This document shows, piece by piece, positions 49,586 to 61,361 of a stretch of 64,000 nt of DNA. Under the pieces are notes generated by a model that had not been told where the DNA came from, searched no databases, and saw only the letters and a list, made by a program, of their open reading frames with translations. Numbering within the stretch: the stretch's first letter is position 1; every line of letters starts with the position of its first letter. A program made the translations under genes and the position numbers. The stretch comes from Channa striata (Eukaryota; Chordata; Actinopteri; Anabantiformes; Channidae): assembly GCA_033026295.1 (NCBI GenBank), contig CM065187.1:16960388-17024387 (forward strand), written 5' to 3'.

Positions 49586-52500
49586 CATCATTTTAATTAT
49601 TTTGCTTTACATTTGTATACACTCCTTACACTGTTTTTGTTACTTGTGATGATAAAAGAATATTTGTATTAGCTGTGCATGAAACTTACCTAATTTAAAT
49701 TTGTGCCGATTCCAAGTAACATTAGCATTTACTTGTAATTTTTGTTTTTCCTTTTTTTTGCTTTTGGTGAATATAAGTCACTTCTGCTTTTAACTCTTTT
49801 TTTTATCTCTCCAACATGATAATAATATCTGGTTTTTAGCTGCTGAAAGCTGCACTAGTTACAAGTTTAGCCATTTGAGTTGTGATTGACAGCCATTTGA
49901 TGTGGAATTGGACAAGTCCAAGTCAAGTCTCTTATGGTTTTATCATTTTATATTTTAATTTATTTATTTTATTTATTTATTTTATTTAATTTTAATTTCT
50001 TCACATAGCAAACTTAACATTGTCCAGACATAACTGCACTGACATTTGCAACATAACAAACTTAACCACTAGAACCCACACACTAAGAGTTCTCAGCCAA
50101 AACTGGAACCTCCAAATGCCTGTTTTATCCAGGTCACTATACTGATAAAGTGCTGAAATACACCTTTGCTTTATTTAATCTACCATATATTCGATTTGGT
50201 AATGCACTAAAACAAAAAATAAAATAAACATTGTTTGAGAGTCCCAAATCTAAGGCCCAAGTCAACTCTCGAGTCTTTTGGGGACACGTCACAAGCGACG
50301 TCTCCAATCGGTGTATGCGTGACTTATGGCAGGTACATTGTGCAATTTTGGGCTATCCCAGACAAAAACATTATCTTAGGTCATTTCTCTAAAACTATGG
50401 TTTTATTTCACATGGTGAGAGAGATGACCATGAGAGAGAAAACCATTAGAGATTCTCTAAACATGTTTTCAGTTAAGTCACACTTTTTTCTTCACTACAT
50501 AATTCCATATGTGTTCATTCATAGTTTTAATGCCTTCAGTAAGAATCTACAATGTAAATAGTCATTGTGTAAATGAAAACAATTATTTGGAAAGGTGTGC
50601 TCAAACCTTCAGATGAAACACCAGTACTGCAAGGTTTTGATTCATCTTTATTCTCTTATTTTATATTGGCTTAGCGTTATTCTTTACAACTATAATAGAG
50701 AACATGGGTGACACACACTGGTGACTATTAGTGATGTGCATCACACCCTACAATCAATCAGTCTATTAAGTCTTTATACATTAATGCTGATGTCTTACCA
50801 AAGTTTATTAGGTTCATCTTTTACACTGTGGGTTTTAACGCAAACTGTCACAGTCAAACTCGAGTCCCAGCCACTGGATAAGAGTGGCTTTATTAAATAT
50901 TAGGCTATTTGTTGAACAGTGCTATGCGAGAGGGCGAGAGGGGACAAATAAGAAAACCAAAACAATGACCTACAAGGTGCACTAAAACTTTGTTCACCTG
51001 GTGGGAACTGGGTTTGTCACCCCCAGGCAACAAGTGATAACTACAGGACAAATTCTGATTTGTTGTCATAGTAATGTTACACGTCAACCAAGTTTCTTGT
51101 CTAAAAGTACAGAACATCTTAACTGTATTAGCCAATACAAACAAATCAGAAGTGAGCTAGACAAAAAAAAACTGACCTATTTAAGAGAATGCCTCTTGTT
51201 ACATTTAATGTTCATGTCACTTCTTTATTGTAAAGGTTTTAGGTCATATCATTCAACCCATATAAGACATTTTCATTTCTGCGTGCCACAGACAGCCTTG
51301 CACAATTATTTAAACCTGAAATTCAGACCTTTTCTCTCATAGTCGGACCGCAGAGTTACATGATTGGTGCATATTGAGTGAATACAAGTGGAAAGATACC
51401 AGACAATACTCAGCCCACAACAAATCATTTCATAGTTGTCTGTTTGTTACATAACTGTATGAATCATTGGGAGATTTTTTATTTTTTTATTTTTTTTTAA
51501 GAAAAGATGATTTTGATCCTGACTATGTGCAGACAACTTTACCCAGCGGGGTCTATACACAGAGAATGATGTTGCATTATAAGCAGTGATAAGCAGCCTC
51601 TCTTACCCGCTCTCTCTCTCTTTCTCTCTCACACGACATCCCATAATGATACTCAGACAGACTCAGGCAGACACCCGCTCGGTCCCGATTGGTAGAACTG
51701 TTGCCAGGGAGCGTTGCCGTCTCAACGTGGATAGAATCTGTTGTCTGGTACACTTTAGACATGAGAACAACTGCAGGATCTGAATATTTATAACGAGGGA
51801 ACTGTTCATATTGAGATTGTATAGAAGCAACATAAGCACGAGGGGAATTTTTTTTTTCCTATTTGTCTCACTTCAAAATTGTTTTGTTTTTTTAATGGAG
51901 TGCTGTACTTTAAATTAAATATTTATTAATGTTTTTTTTATGAAATTTGTCTTCTTAAAACACGTATAGCTTAGTTCTGTTTTTGTTATCTGCATCAAGA
52001 GACACCAGCTTTACGTCAGTATTTAACTTAGTTGAACTATTTCAGTCTTGAAGCATTAAATGCCAAATACATAAATCCAAACTACTTATGACTTTTATGG
52101 TTTTATGGCTGAATGTTGCCCTATTGTCACTTGGTAGGTATCAGTACAGTATAATTACTACTTCAAATCAGCATGTACTGTATGTTTGTGTGTATGTGTG
52201 TGCATGCATGTGTGTGTGTGCCATCTGGCGAATAATCTCATTTCTTCATATTATTCAAATATGTCTGGACCTGCTGCTACAGTTAATAACACTGTGCGTA
52301 GGTATGAATCCTTGATTAAAATGGATGTAACACATTCCAACAAAGCAGACAACAGCAATCAGAACAACATTTAAATCTCATATCTCAGAATCTAAACTAG
52401 CGCACGCACACACAAACACACACACACATCTCTTACATACAGTGGCAGAAGTCACAGCCGGGTATGTAACAATGATTATACAAACACGCCTTGGTATGCA

Positions 52501-54935
52501 AGAAACTTTGACATGGAAATACAAACATACACTCAAGAAAATTGGAACTCAAGCAGTCGAGAGGCACACACACATATAATCAGTCAATAGAGAAACAAGT
52601 TGAGAGAGTTCATGCCTGTATGTTATTTACTGTTTTTATATCAGGGATGTCCATATTCTATATATATATAATGCAGGTAGGGGGGGTTGAAATTAATTTG
52701 CATTCGCAAGTCTATGTGTCCATGCATGTGCTCCTATGTGTGTGTGAATGCACATGACTGTGCTAATATCCTTAAAATGCACTTGTAGGTACGTCTTTGT
52801 TTTATGCGTATTCATGAGCACATCTACATGAACGCGAGGCGGTGTTGTCTGTGTGCAGTGTGGCACACCGCCGTCCTGTCTGCCTGACTCAACATATTCT
52901 CCGTTCACTCTCCTTTGCTCTTTCTCTCTCCCCCTCCTTCTTCATCTTTTCCCTCACTCCACCCCTCCTCTCACTCTCACTCTGCCCAGCTGGCACGTAC
53001 ATGCATGTCTGTAGACTCTGTACTGTGCTTGCTGCCGTGGCACGCGCCAACCTCACTGCAATGCAGCCCTGTGTGCATTAATTGGCAGAGAGACAGTGGG
53101 TATGTGGTATGCAGGGCGGGAAGGATAGAGAAATGGGAGAGGGGAAAAAGCAAGAGGCGATGTGAGGACACAATAGTCACAATAACTGATGGAAGGACTG
53201 ATGGCAGGTTTATAGAGGGACAGACGGACAAATAGAAGGTGTATTGCTGAGTGTGCACAGGGAGATTAACTGACTGTGTTGGCATGTGTGGAAAAGAGCA
53301 GGGGAGGGTACACTGTAAACGTGTTTGCATTAGTGTGTTTGCGGATTTGTGTCTCCTACGTTTGAATGTGCTTTTTGTGCGTGCTCGCTCATGTGTTCCT
53401 ATATGTGCTGCACAGATATCACACTGCTGGGGCAAAGCTCTCTAAACCAAAGTCTGACTCACTGTATTCAACGCTTTGTGATATCCTCCCTTTCATATTT
53501 CCGCTGTGACTGAAGAGTAAAAGTTTGCTCAGTTTAGCACAACTTTCTCCACTTGACATTTCTTTGGCAAGAAAAAAAGAAGCGCATTGTGTCTGGATGC
53601 TTTTTGGGGACGTGCACAGTTACAAAACTGTTATGCCTCAGCTTTTTTTTGTTTTGTTTTCAACTGATTGTTTAGTGTTTGATAAACGAATTTACTATAT
53701 GAGAATTTGAAAAGATCTATAAATTGTTTACTGTCTTTATGTTGCATCACCCAAAATGGAGCTTCGCGGTCCGAAAGTTTCCTCCTTTGTGTTTTTAGGA
53801 TTTTGCAACATTTATGTGTGCATGTACGTAGATATTGTACAAATGCACTTACTCATCTGTCACAGCAATTCACATTGATGTCCTCCCACACACATTTTTC
53901 TGAACGTTATTCTCCCCTTCTGCTGTTGTCTTTTCTGTTTCCTTCCCTGTCACAGGCCTTGACATCTGGCTCCTGTCTTCCCTTATCCACATCATGCAAC
54001 ATTTAGGGAGGCCTTTCCCTGCGCTGGTCAAAAAAGTAGCAACCGAAAACACATAAATGTCACCTGAGTAAGCTGAGCCACCAATGTGGAGGCGTAAATT
54101 AATCATGTAATTTATCAATTCATGTAGAAATACAAAATAGTCTTGCGTGTAGACAGTACTTCTCCCTACTTGTGTGTAGGTGTTTGGCAGAGAGGCCCTC
54201 TCATGATTCAGAGAAAATACACAACACTTGCTCAAAAGTAAAGCCTCTTTTTTTATAACTATTGTCTTCCAAATGCAGTAAGAAAATGGGAAATACCTTT
54301 ATATGATGAACCTTTTTAATGATTACGCAATCGGGCATATTTAGAGGGTTACTGAACTGTGTGTATTAAAGCTTCGAAATTAGTAAAGCTTTTCTTTACC
54401 CAGATGTGACACATTCTCTCCAGACTTGCGTCAAACAGGGATTTCAGAAGTTTCACTATTCTGTGTCTAATTAATTAATGGTGGCTTTGACCTTTGTAAG
54501 CTTTTTTCATTTCTCTTTTGCCTCGGCCATTCTTCTCCTCTTTCTGTTAGACCATATACTGTAGGCATCTGTGTCCACAGGCAAGTGGCAGAAGTTGCTT
54601 CAACCTAATTGTCTTTCTCTACTCGTACTGTCCTCAAATGACTTTCTCTGTGTCTCAACTCTCTCCTCCCTCCCTCCCTCCTTTGCTTCTCTCTAGCTCT
54701 GCCCAGTCTCTGTCTGTAACTGTAGCCTGTGTTTTTCTCTCCCTCCCACTCCCTGCGACGTATAGATACTGCATTGATCAGACACACGCGCACAGGCACA
54801 TGCACACACGCACACACTGAGCCTCCCACTCCTTTCATCATTGATTCGCTCTGCTCTGTTCTGCTCGGCTCTTGCTTTCTCGCTTTCACGCTCCCCATTC
54901 TCTTTCTCCCTCTCTCTGTCACTCTCTCTCTACAG
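49586..54935 (+). other. nacc2 leader intron, fourth part
   Basis: No coding exon recognised. Contains a (TTTA)n stretch at about 49950-49997, interrupted TG runs near 52183-52220, and a long pyrimidine-rich tract (about 54640-54930) leading to the acceptor at 54935. Confidence 0.45.
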
Positions 54936-55418
54936 CGGCACTTGTTGAATTCAACCCTTGGAGAGTAGAGAGAGAGGGGAGAGAAACAGAGAGAGATAAT
55001 GACAGGGAGGCAGAGGGAAGCTTTGAGACAGTGCTAGGACAGACAGCGAGCAGAGAGAATGGGGCTTTGGAGGATATAGAGAACATAGAAGATAGGCTGG
55101 GAAGACAGAGGAAAGTCAGTCAGACAGCAAAGAGGATCATCTTTGAGACAGTGGGAATGACACTTTAAGTTAAAGAGAGAGCCAAGCAGACGGAGTACAT
55201 CAGAGTGCTCTCCTTCCATCTCTAACTACTCCTCGTCTGTCCTGGTCCTGGCTACTGCTGATGTGTTTGTGTGTGTAAAGGCTCCATGGTGTGTCTTAAC
55301 CAGAAGACTGGCTTACACAGGTCAGAACTGTCTGGGATAACAGTGAGCACTATTCTTTAGTATTTGTGCATGTGTGAGAGACTGTTAGCAGGGCAAAGTC
55401 GTGTGCTGGACTCTCCAG
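54936..55418 (+). other. nacc2: Probable nacc2 5' untranslated exon
   Basis: A strong acceptor (CT-rich tract ending ctctacag at 54935) and a consensus donor (ccag|gtgagt at 55419) bound a purine-rich, non-coding 483-bp exon on the same strand and 1.1 kb before the first nacc2 coding exon. It contains several short upstream ATGs. Inferred; transcript evidence would be needed. Confidence 0.4.
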
Positions 55419-55476
55419 GTGAGTGGTTGTGTGCCAGAGTACACAGTAATTTCCCTATGCAGTCTGTACTGCATGC

Positions 55477-55499
<23 letters not shown>
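55477..55499. repeat. (GT)11 microsatellite
   Basis: GT run in the last nacc2 leader intron. Confidence 0.93.
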
Positions 55500-55507
<8 letters not shown>

Positions 55508-56449
55508 CACGTGTTTATTCGCACACACTTTTATGTAAGTAAGTCAGAGTGCATGTCTTTCTGTATGGAGTGCATGAAGTGGGAGAGAGAGAGAGAGTGT
55601 GTGAGAGAGGCGGTGACATTTTTTTCAGTTTGTATTCCTGGAAACTGTTCTGCAGTATTGCTCAATAATGAAACTAGTGCGTATATGTGTATGTGTGTGT
55701 GTATGTGGGTTGGTGGGAAGAAAAAAAAACAATCACACAAGGTTCAGGAAAGGAAAGAAGGTGCAAGTATGCCTGGAGACTGTTACTTATCAAAGTTAAT
55801 ATCAAATTGTGGGTTTCACTGTTTTGCATTCTAGCCAGAAGTTTATAAGGAGGTCAGATGCTGACAAAAGTATAGGCTCAGCAAAACCGAATTTATGATA
55901 TGAAGAACTGCTTGGATTCTCACTGAGAAAAGTTGTTGTCAAGGATGAATTACAGGTCACCAGAATATGGGGGACAATTGTTGATGCATTAAGTGCAGTG
56001 CATGAAAAGAGCATAATGTTCCCGGAACTTAAATCATGTAAAACAACATAGCCCTAAGGTATTTCTCAACATTCTTATGTACAGCCTGAGAACACACAAT
56101 ACACAGTATTGTATTGTGATTTTTTTTTTTCTCTTTATGGACTGACTTGACTCCTCCTTTTTTCTCCTGCCTTTACTCTCTCACCCACAATCTCTGCATA
56201 TCTATCTGTCTTTCACACACCTCTCACTTCTCCCTCAACTGTGTTCATTTTCTCACTTCATCTCAACTCTATTTTCATTCTTGCTCTTTGCTTCCTTTAA
56301 GATTCTCTCAAATTTTCCTTCGCGCCTCTCTACCTCCCTCTGGCATGCCTTTTCATCTTTCACGCATTTTCTGTTCATTCCTTCTTTAGCACTGTATTTC
56401 TCTTTTCCAACGCATTCTCCATACCATCTTCCTCTTTTTGTCTTTACAG

Positions 56450-56519
56450 ATGCCTCTCTCACTGGCGAAGTCTGCAGTGAATATCTGAAACCCCATCTTC
56501 CTCCTCCTCTGTGGCCAAC
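56450..56519 (+). other. nacc2: nacc2 5' UTR adjoining the start codon
   Basis: From the acceptor at 56449 to the ATG. Includes one short upstream ATG at the very start of the exon (atgcctctc). Confidence 0.7.
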
Positions 56520-56631
56520 ATGTCCCAGCTGCTCCATGTGGAGATCCCAAACTTTGGAGCCACAGTTCTGGGCTCCCTTAACGAACAGCGCCTTCTGGGA
56601 CACTACTGCGATGTATCTATCCTGGTCAAAG
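56520..56631 (+). CDS. nacc2: nacc2 coding exon 1 (start of BTB)
   Basis: The exon begins upstream at 56450 (acceptor tctttacag). Translation starts MSQLLHVEIPNFGATVLGS and ends in phase 1 at aaag|gttagt. Confidence 0.95.
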
Positions 56632-59600
56632 GTTAGTTCATGTGGAGATTTGGATTTAGTTAGAAAACACTGGAATTCTTTGAATTGATGCTCTCAAATT
56701 CTTCTGTCATCTGTTTGTCATCCAGGTCAGGCATTCAAAGCTCACCGGGCCGTTCTTGCTGCCAGCAGCCTCTACTTTCGTGACCTCTTCAGCAGCTCCA
56801 CTAAGACCCAGTTTGAGCTGCCCTCCTCAGTCACACCTGCTTGCTTTGAGCAGATCCTCACTTTCTGCTATACAGGGAAGCTAACAATGGCAGCTAGTGA
56901 ACAGCTGGTGGTCATGTACACAGCTGGCTACCTCCAAATTCAGCATATAGTTGAAAGAGGCATGGACCTTATGTTCAAGGCAAACTCGCCTCACTGTGAC
57001 TCGCAAACAGCGGGGTCCTTAGAGGAAACAGGATCCGAGCCCCAGAGTCCTTGTAATAATGGTAATGGCCTCGTTGTGGCTGCCCTTTTGGGGACCCAGG
57101 GTTGGTCTTCGTCTCTACTCCTGCCACAGCGGAAGATTAAACTAGAAGGTGGTGACCCAACACCCCCCACCATGCCCTCGACACAAAGCAAGATTTCATC
57201 TTCGGAGTTGGGAAGTCGGCTGGCGAGGGCCGGGTCACTGTTCTACACAACGGCTGGAGGGACCCCCATCCATGGTTTGCCTCCTTACCACCTTCCAGGA
57301 GCAAGCGGAGGTGCAACAGGAGGAGGAGCAGGGGTTGAAAGGTCCAGTCCTGGAGCATCCAGCCTGCCCACTACTGACAGTCCAACATCCTACCAGAACG
57401 AGGATGAGGAGTTTGAGGAAGAGTCTTATGATGGCATCACTGACGATACCTACAGTCATCTTTACGGCCGTTTAGCTAACCCTTACGGAAGTGAGTAATA
57501 TTCTATATTAATGCATCTGAGACGTTTTACAACACTAGTGGCATATGTCCAGCTTTACCCTGGAATGTTATCATTAAAACATTTACAGTGTTTTCTCAGC
57601 TGTAATCAATGTTTATATATTGTTTTATCTACTATTATGGCAATCTATCTATTATTAATGTTTTATTAATAATGTTTATCTTCTAAAATCTCCAGAATTT
57701 TCAATTCAACTACATTAACCTTTAGCATTTAATTAATTCTTTATTTCACCTTTTTGAAGTGGTTTCAAGAGAAAAAAAGGATCAAATGTTTAAATACTAA
57801 CAAGAAATTTCCAATAACGCTCATGCATCAATATTATCTTTCTAGTCATGTAAGATCTTACTAAGTGCATTACTTTGTCCTTGGCTCAGATAGAGGAAAT
57901 TCATGCCATATCAGGTTAATCTAAAAGTAAAAGTCGGCATGACTTGCAGAAATATATAACCATAAATGCCGGGGTTTTAGAACATAGCTGCTTCTTGTTT
58001 AGACTTGTTATGTATCGGACAAAATAACTGATGCACATTCATTTCATGCCAGTTACATTATTTAATCTTTCATAAATCATGTATCCTGCGCATCTTAAAA
58101 AAACAGGATGTTGTGCCTCCAGTATGTGTGTGGGTTCTCTCAGCTTTATGGAGTTATGATTGGATTGTGCATCGTGACCAACAACACACTCCTTATCACA
58201 GCTACAGCTGGCCAGTACTGTTTTTTGTTATGTTTTGTTGTTTTTTTTACCACACTTTCATACTGGTTCAGATTTGCCTACACATGCAGGCATAGATTTA
58301 TTCACTGATGTTTGCATTCACATAAAAATACACAAACTACACAGTGAGAGATAGTCACCAACTCACACACATAGTCATTATTCTTAGCATCCTGAAAATG
58401 CATTGCACAGGTTTGTCAAATTCTAGAGTTTCAGATATTTATGAAATCCACTCTATCTGCAATCAGTCAGAGCACCCCAGGGTGACATTGTGGGATATAT
58501 GAGAACCCTTCACATCTTGCCCCTGTGTGTGTGTGTGCGTGCATCTGCGTGCACGTGTGTGTTGGCATTGGCACCGACAGTGTGTGTGCACATGCAAATG
58601 CATTAATCCACACTTTTCTGTGTACAGAATGTCCGTGTGGTTTCATTTCTCCTGACCTGTGTGCACCAGAGGTGTGTGACTGTGCTTACACTGACAAGTC
58701 ATTTCCTCTCAGAGTTTAGGCGAAATAATTTTGTGAGCAAGAACCTAACACCGAGCCTTGGATCTGTCCCCTTCGAAAAATCAAGTTGCTGATGCAGCAC
58801 CATGACTTATCTGGGATACATCTGCAATACTCTAAAACATTGATGAAACACAACAAACCTGCCTTACTAATTACATTTTATAGCTTTTCTTTAAATAGGA
58901 GACACAGCATTTTTGTCGTTTATCAACCGATACATTGATGCATGCGAACACATTTATCCTTTTAGTATTGCTGTGAAATACAAAACCCTTTTGGTTTCGG
59001 GACGCTTTTCTAAACCCTTTCTGTTCTTGCTTGGTTTCATCAGTCCAGGATAAGACAGAGATGGCAGCGGTGCCCTTGGCCCCGGAGAACCGCAACTGTG
59101 TGCTCATCCGCAGAGACCTGGTAGCGCTGCCTGCAAGCCTCATCAGCCAGATAGGCTACCGCTGCCACCCTAAGCTCTACACTGAGGGGGACCCTGGGGA
59201 GAAGCTGGAATTGGTAGCTGGTAGGGACGCATATACAAGTTCATGCAGTTCACATTATACCATTGTACAGTTTTCATCCCTGTGTACTTTGTCTGCATTT
59301 AGATAACTTAGATCATTGAATACTCAACCTTGGGCAGGTGTAGCTCCATGTAGCCAGGGTGAATGAGATGCATTGAGTCATTGAGACTGACTGCCAAAGT
59401 GGTTTGGCCCACGTCACTGTGTCAGTCTGAAAGGGATAAAACCTGCAGAGTTGTTCTGCTGAGATTGAAGACTGTGAGAGAAGGACAACCATCTCTGCAG
59501 TAGTCATCAATCAGGCCTTTATGGTAGAGAGACTACATAGTCATTCTAGAGTAAAGAGCATATGACAGCCTGCCGGGAGTTTGCCAAATGGCCCTTACAG

Positions 59601-61361
59601 GGCTCTGAGAGCATGAGGCACAAAAATATTTGGTATGATGAGATAAAACTAAACTCTCTGGTCTGAGTGCCACATAATGCTTTTGGCAGCCAGAGCAGAG
59701 ACGTTCAAAGAGAGCAGGTACTGCTCTAGATGTAGCTAATATAATTACTATGATGGAGCATGATAAAAAGTTAAATCAATTTAAATTTGTCTCTTTTCAA
59801 ACAAAAGAACTGAATACTTCCTATTGTTTTTACCGACACATAGAGCCAAATACACTGATATGTGCACACGCAAGCCGTGGCCAGTAACTGTAATAAAAGA
59901 GCTCGAAAAGGCAGCTACATACAGTAGGTCTGATTGGATGAGAATGTAATGTAGTTGTTTTAAACAGATAGCGTGTAATTCAGTTTCACAGGTTTTAAGT
60001 AAGATACAGAACACGGTACATGAATGGTGCTGACAGCAAAGCAAAACCGTGTACTTGAATAGCGGGTTGTTTTTATAGCCTCTAACTTTGATTCATTTCA
60101 GCTTCTTCTTCCCCTTATGTCAGCTTAAGCTTTGTTTGCCTCTAACAAAGATCTCCTTAAACATGAATAGCGTTAACGTAGCAAAATACTAAAACACAAA
60201 CAGGTGATTCTTTCAAAGGACAAAGGCCTACAGTTTCCAAAGCCCAGGCCATGGGCTGTAATGCGAGCAGTTCCACTCAGGAAATCCTCTTCTTTCTCAC
60301 TGCACAGGTACACAGGTGTTTATGACTCGCGGCCAGCTGATGAATTGTCATCTATGTGCCGGGATCAAACACAAAGTCTTGCTCCGCCGTCTGCTAGCCA
60401 CATTCTTTGACAGGTTAGTGTAAATACACGGACATCTTCCGTTTGTATTAGTATGTAAGAGCGTACTGTAAGATTTGTGTTCTGTGTATGACTCAAACAC
60501 TACCACTGTTGTCACAAACCAACTTTCACACTCCATCTGTGCCCATGTTGTGCAGTGCGGTTAGTTGTGTGTGTTCCTATGTCTTTCTACTGTATGTGGC
60601 TGTTGATGACTCTGCCCCCTGGTGTTGACTTTGTATCTCTGCAGAAACACTTTAGCCAATAGCTGCGGGACAGGTATCCGTTCCTCTACTAGTGACCCCA
60701 GTAGGAAACCCCTGGACAGCAGGGTCCTCAATGCTGTCAAACGTAGGTTTATTGTCCATATCCTTGTCAATGTGTGTGCCAGAATTTGCAAAAAAGACAA
60801 TTTGCCTACATGGGGTTTACTGTTTTCTCTTTTACAGTCTACTGTCAAAATTTCAACCCTAACTTCAAGGAGAGTGAAATGAATGTGATTGCTGCTGACA
60901 TGTGCACAAATGCGAGGCGTGTCCGCAAGCGATGGTTGCCCAAGATCAAGTCCATGCTTCCCGACGGCATGGAGGTGTACCGTGCAGGAATGGGCATGGG
61001 TGCTGCTGTGGGTCTTGGCCTGGCATTGGGTGCCTCCCAACCAGGGGTACCCCTCCCCTTTGAGCCTGACTTCAAAAGCCTAGAGCAAAGGTTGTATCCA
61101 GACCGCAAGGACCCTCTCAGGACTCATCCACCACTGGCAGAGGGCAGCCCCGGCACTGGGGCAGCCGGAGCAGAGGCTGAAGGTGAAGGTGAAGGTGTCA
61201 CCCAGGAGGAACAGGAGGAAGATGAGGATGAAGCTGGGTTAGAAGACGGCTCAATGGGAGCTCCAGCTTTGATCCCAGGATCTGAGCCAGGCAATTGTGG
61301 TGACACGCCACATGAGGAAATGGAAAGTTTTGGACAGGGTCTGAGAGTGAATGGACAGTGA
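56520..61361 (+). CDS. nacc2: Nucleus accumbens-associated protein 2 (BTB-BEN repressor)
   Basis: Six coding exons (56520-56631, 56726-57490, 59044-59220, 60308-60413, 60645-60742, 60838-61361) join in frame to 593 residues, close to human NACC2 (587). An N-terminal BTB/POZ domain (about 20-120; HYCDVSILVKGQAFKAHRAV) mediates dimerisation. The middle is Ser/Gly/Pro-rich with an IKLE sumoylation-type motif (K176) and an acidic patch (NEDEEFEEE). A BEN domain (about 352-458; from GTQVFMTRGQLMNCHLC to NARRVRKRWLPKIKSM) binds DNA and partners. The family represses transcription in the nucleus through NuRD/histone deacetylase recruitment; human NACC2 (RBB) represses MDM2. The ATG has a good context (A at -3). 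Distinguished from nacc1 by sequence feel and by its lhx3/tmem250 neighbours. Confidence 0.96.
56726..57490 (+). CDS. nacc2: nacc2 coding exon 2 (rest of BTB and linker)
   Basis: Acceptor tcatccag ends at 56725. Encodes most of the BTB fold (FELPSSVTPACFEQILTFCY), the linker, the IKLE motif and an acidic stretch. The donor gaa|gtgagt at 57491 leaves phase 1. The apparent stop after NPYGSE is intronic. Confidence 0.95.
57491..60307 (+). other. nacc2 introns between coding exons 2-3 and 3-4
   Basis: GT-AG introns 57491-59043 (1553 bp) and 59221-60307 (1087 bp), on either side of exon 3. No nested gene or recognisable repeat beyond short TG runs near 58524-58562. Confidence 0.85.
59044..59220 (+). 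CDS. nacc2: nacc2 coding exon 3
   Basis: The acceptor is ggtttcatcag at 59043. The alternative AG at 59048-59049 would put TAA in frame, so the upstream site is the right one, giving NPYGIQDKTEM across the junction. It also encodes NRNCVLIRRDLVALPASLIS and GYRCHPKLY. Donor ctg|gtaggg. Confidence 0.94.
60308..60413 (+). CDS. nacc2: nacc2 coding exon 4 (start of BEN)
   Basis: Acceptor ctgcacag ends at 60307. Encodes TQVFMTRGQLMNCHLCAGI and LLRRLLATFFD, the first BEN helices. Donor cag|gttagt leaves phase 2. Confidence 0.95.
60645..60742 (+). CDS. nacc2: nacc2 coding exon 5 (BEN middle)
   Basis: Acceptor tctctgcag ends at 60644. Encodes NTLANSCGTGIRSSTSD and KPLDSRVLNAVK; donor aaac|gtaggt. 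Confidence 0.95.
60838..61361 (+). CDS. nacc2: nacc2 coding exon 6 (end of BEN, acidic tail)
   Basis: Acceptor tcttttacag ends at 60837. Encodes LYCQNFNPNFKESEMNVIAA and RRVRKRWLPKIKS, then a Gly/Ala/Leu-rich stretch (GMGMGAAVGLGLALGA), a Glu/Asp-rich low-complexity run and the end GLRVNGQ. TGA stop at 61359-61361. The ATG at 60774 in this frame is intronic. Confidence 0.95.

Noticed and set aside
58108..58308. Hydrophobic 60-66 codon frames in a nacc2 intron
   Set aside because: Between constitutive exons, with no domain; chance.
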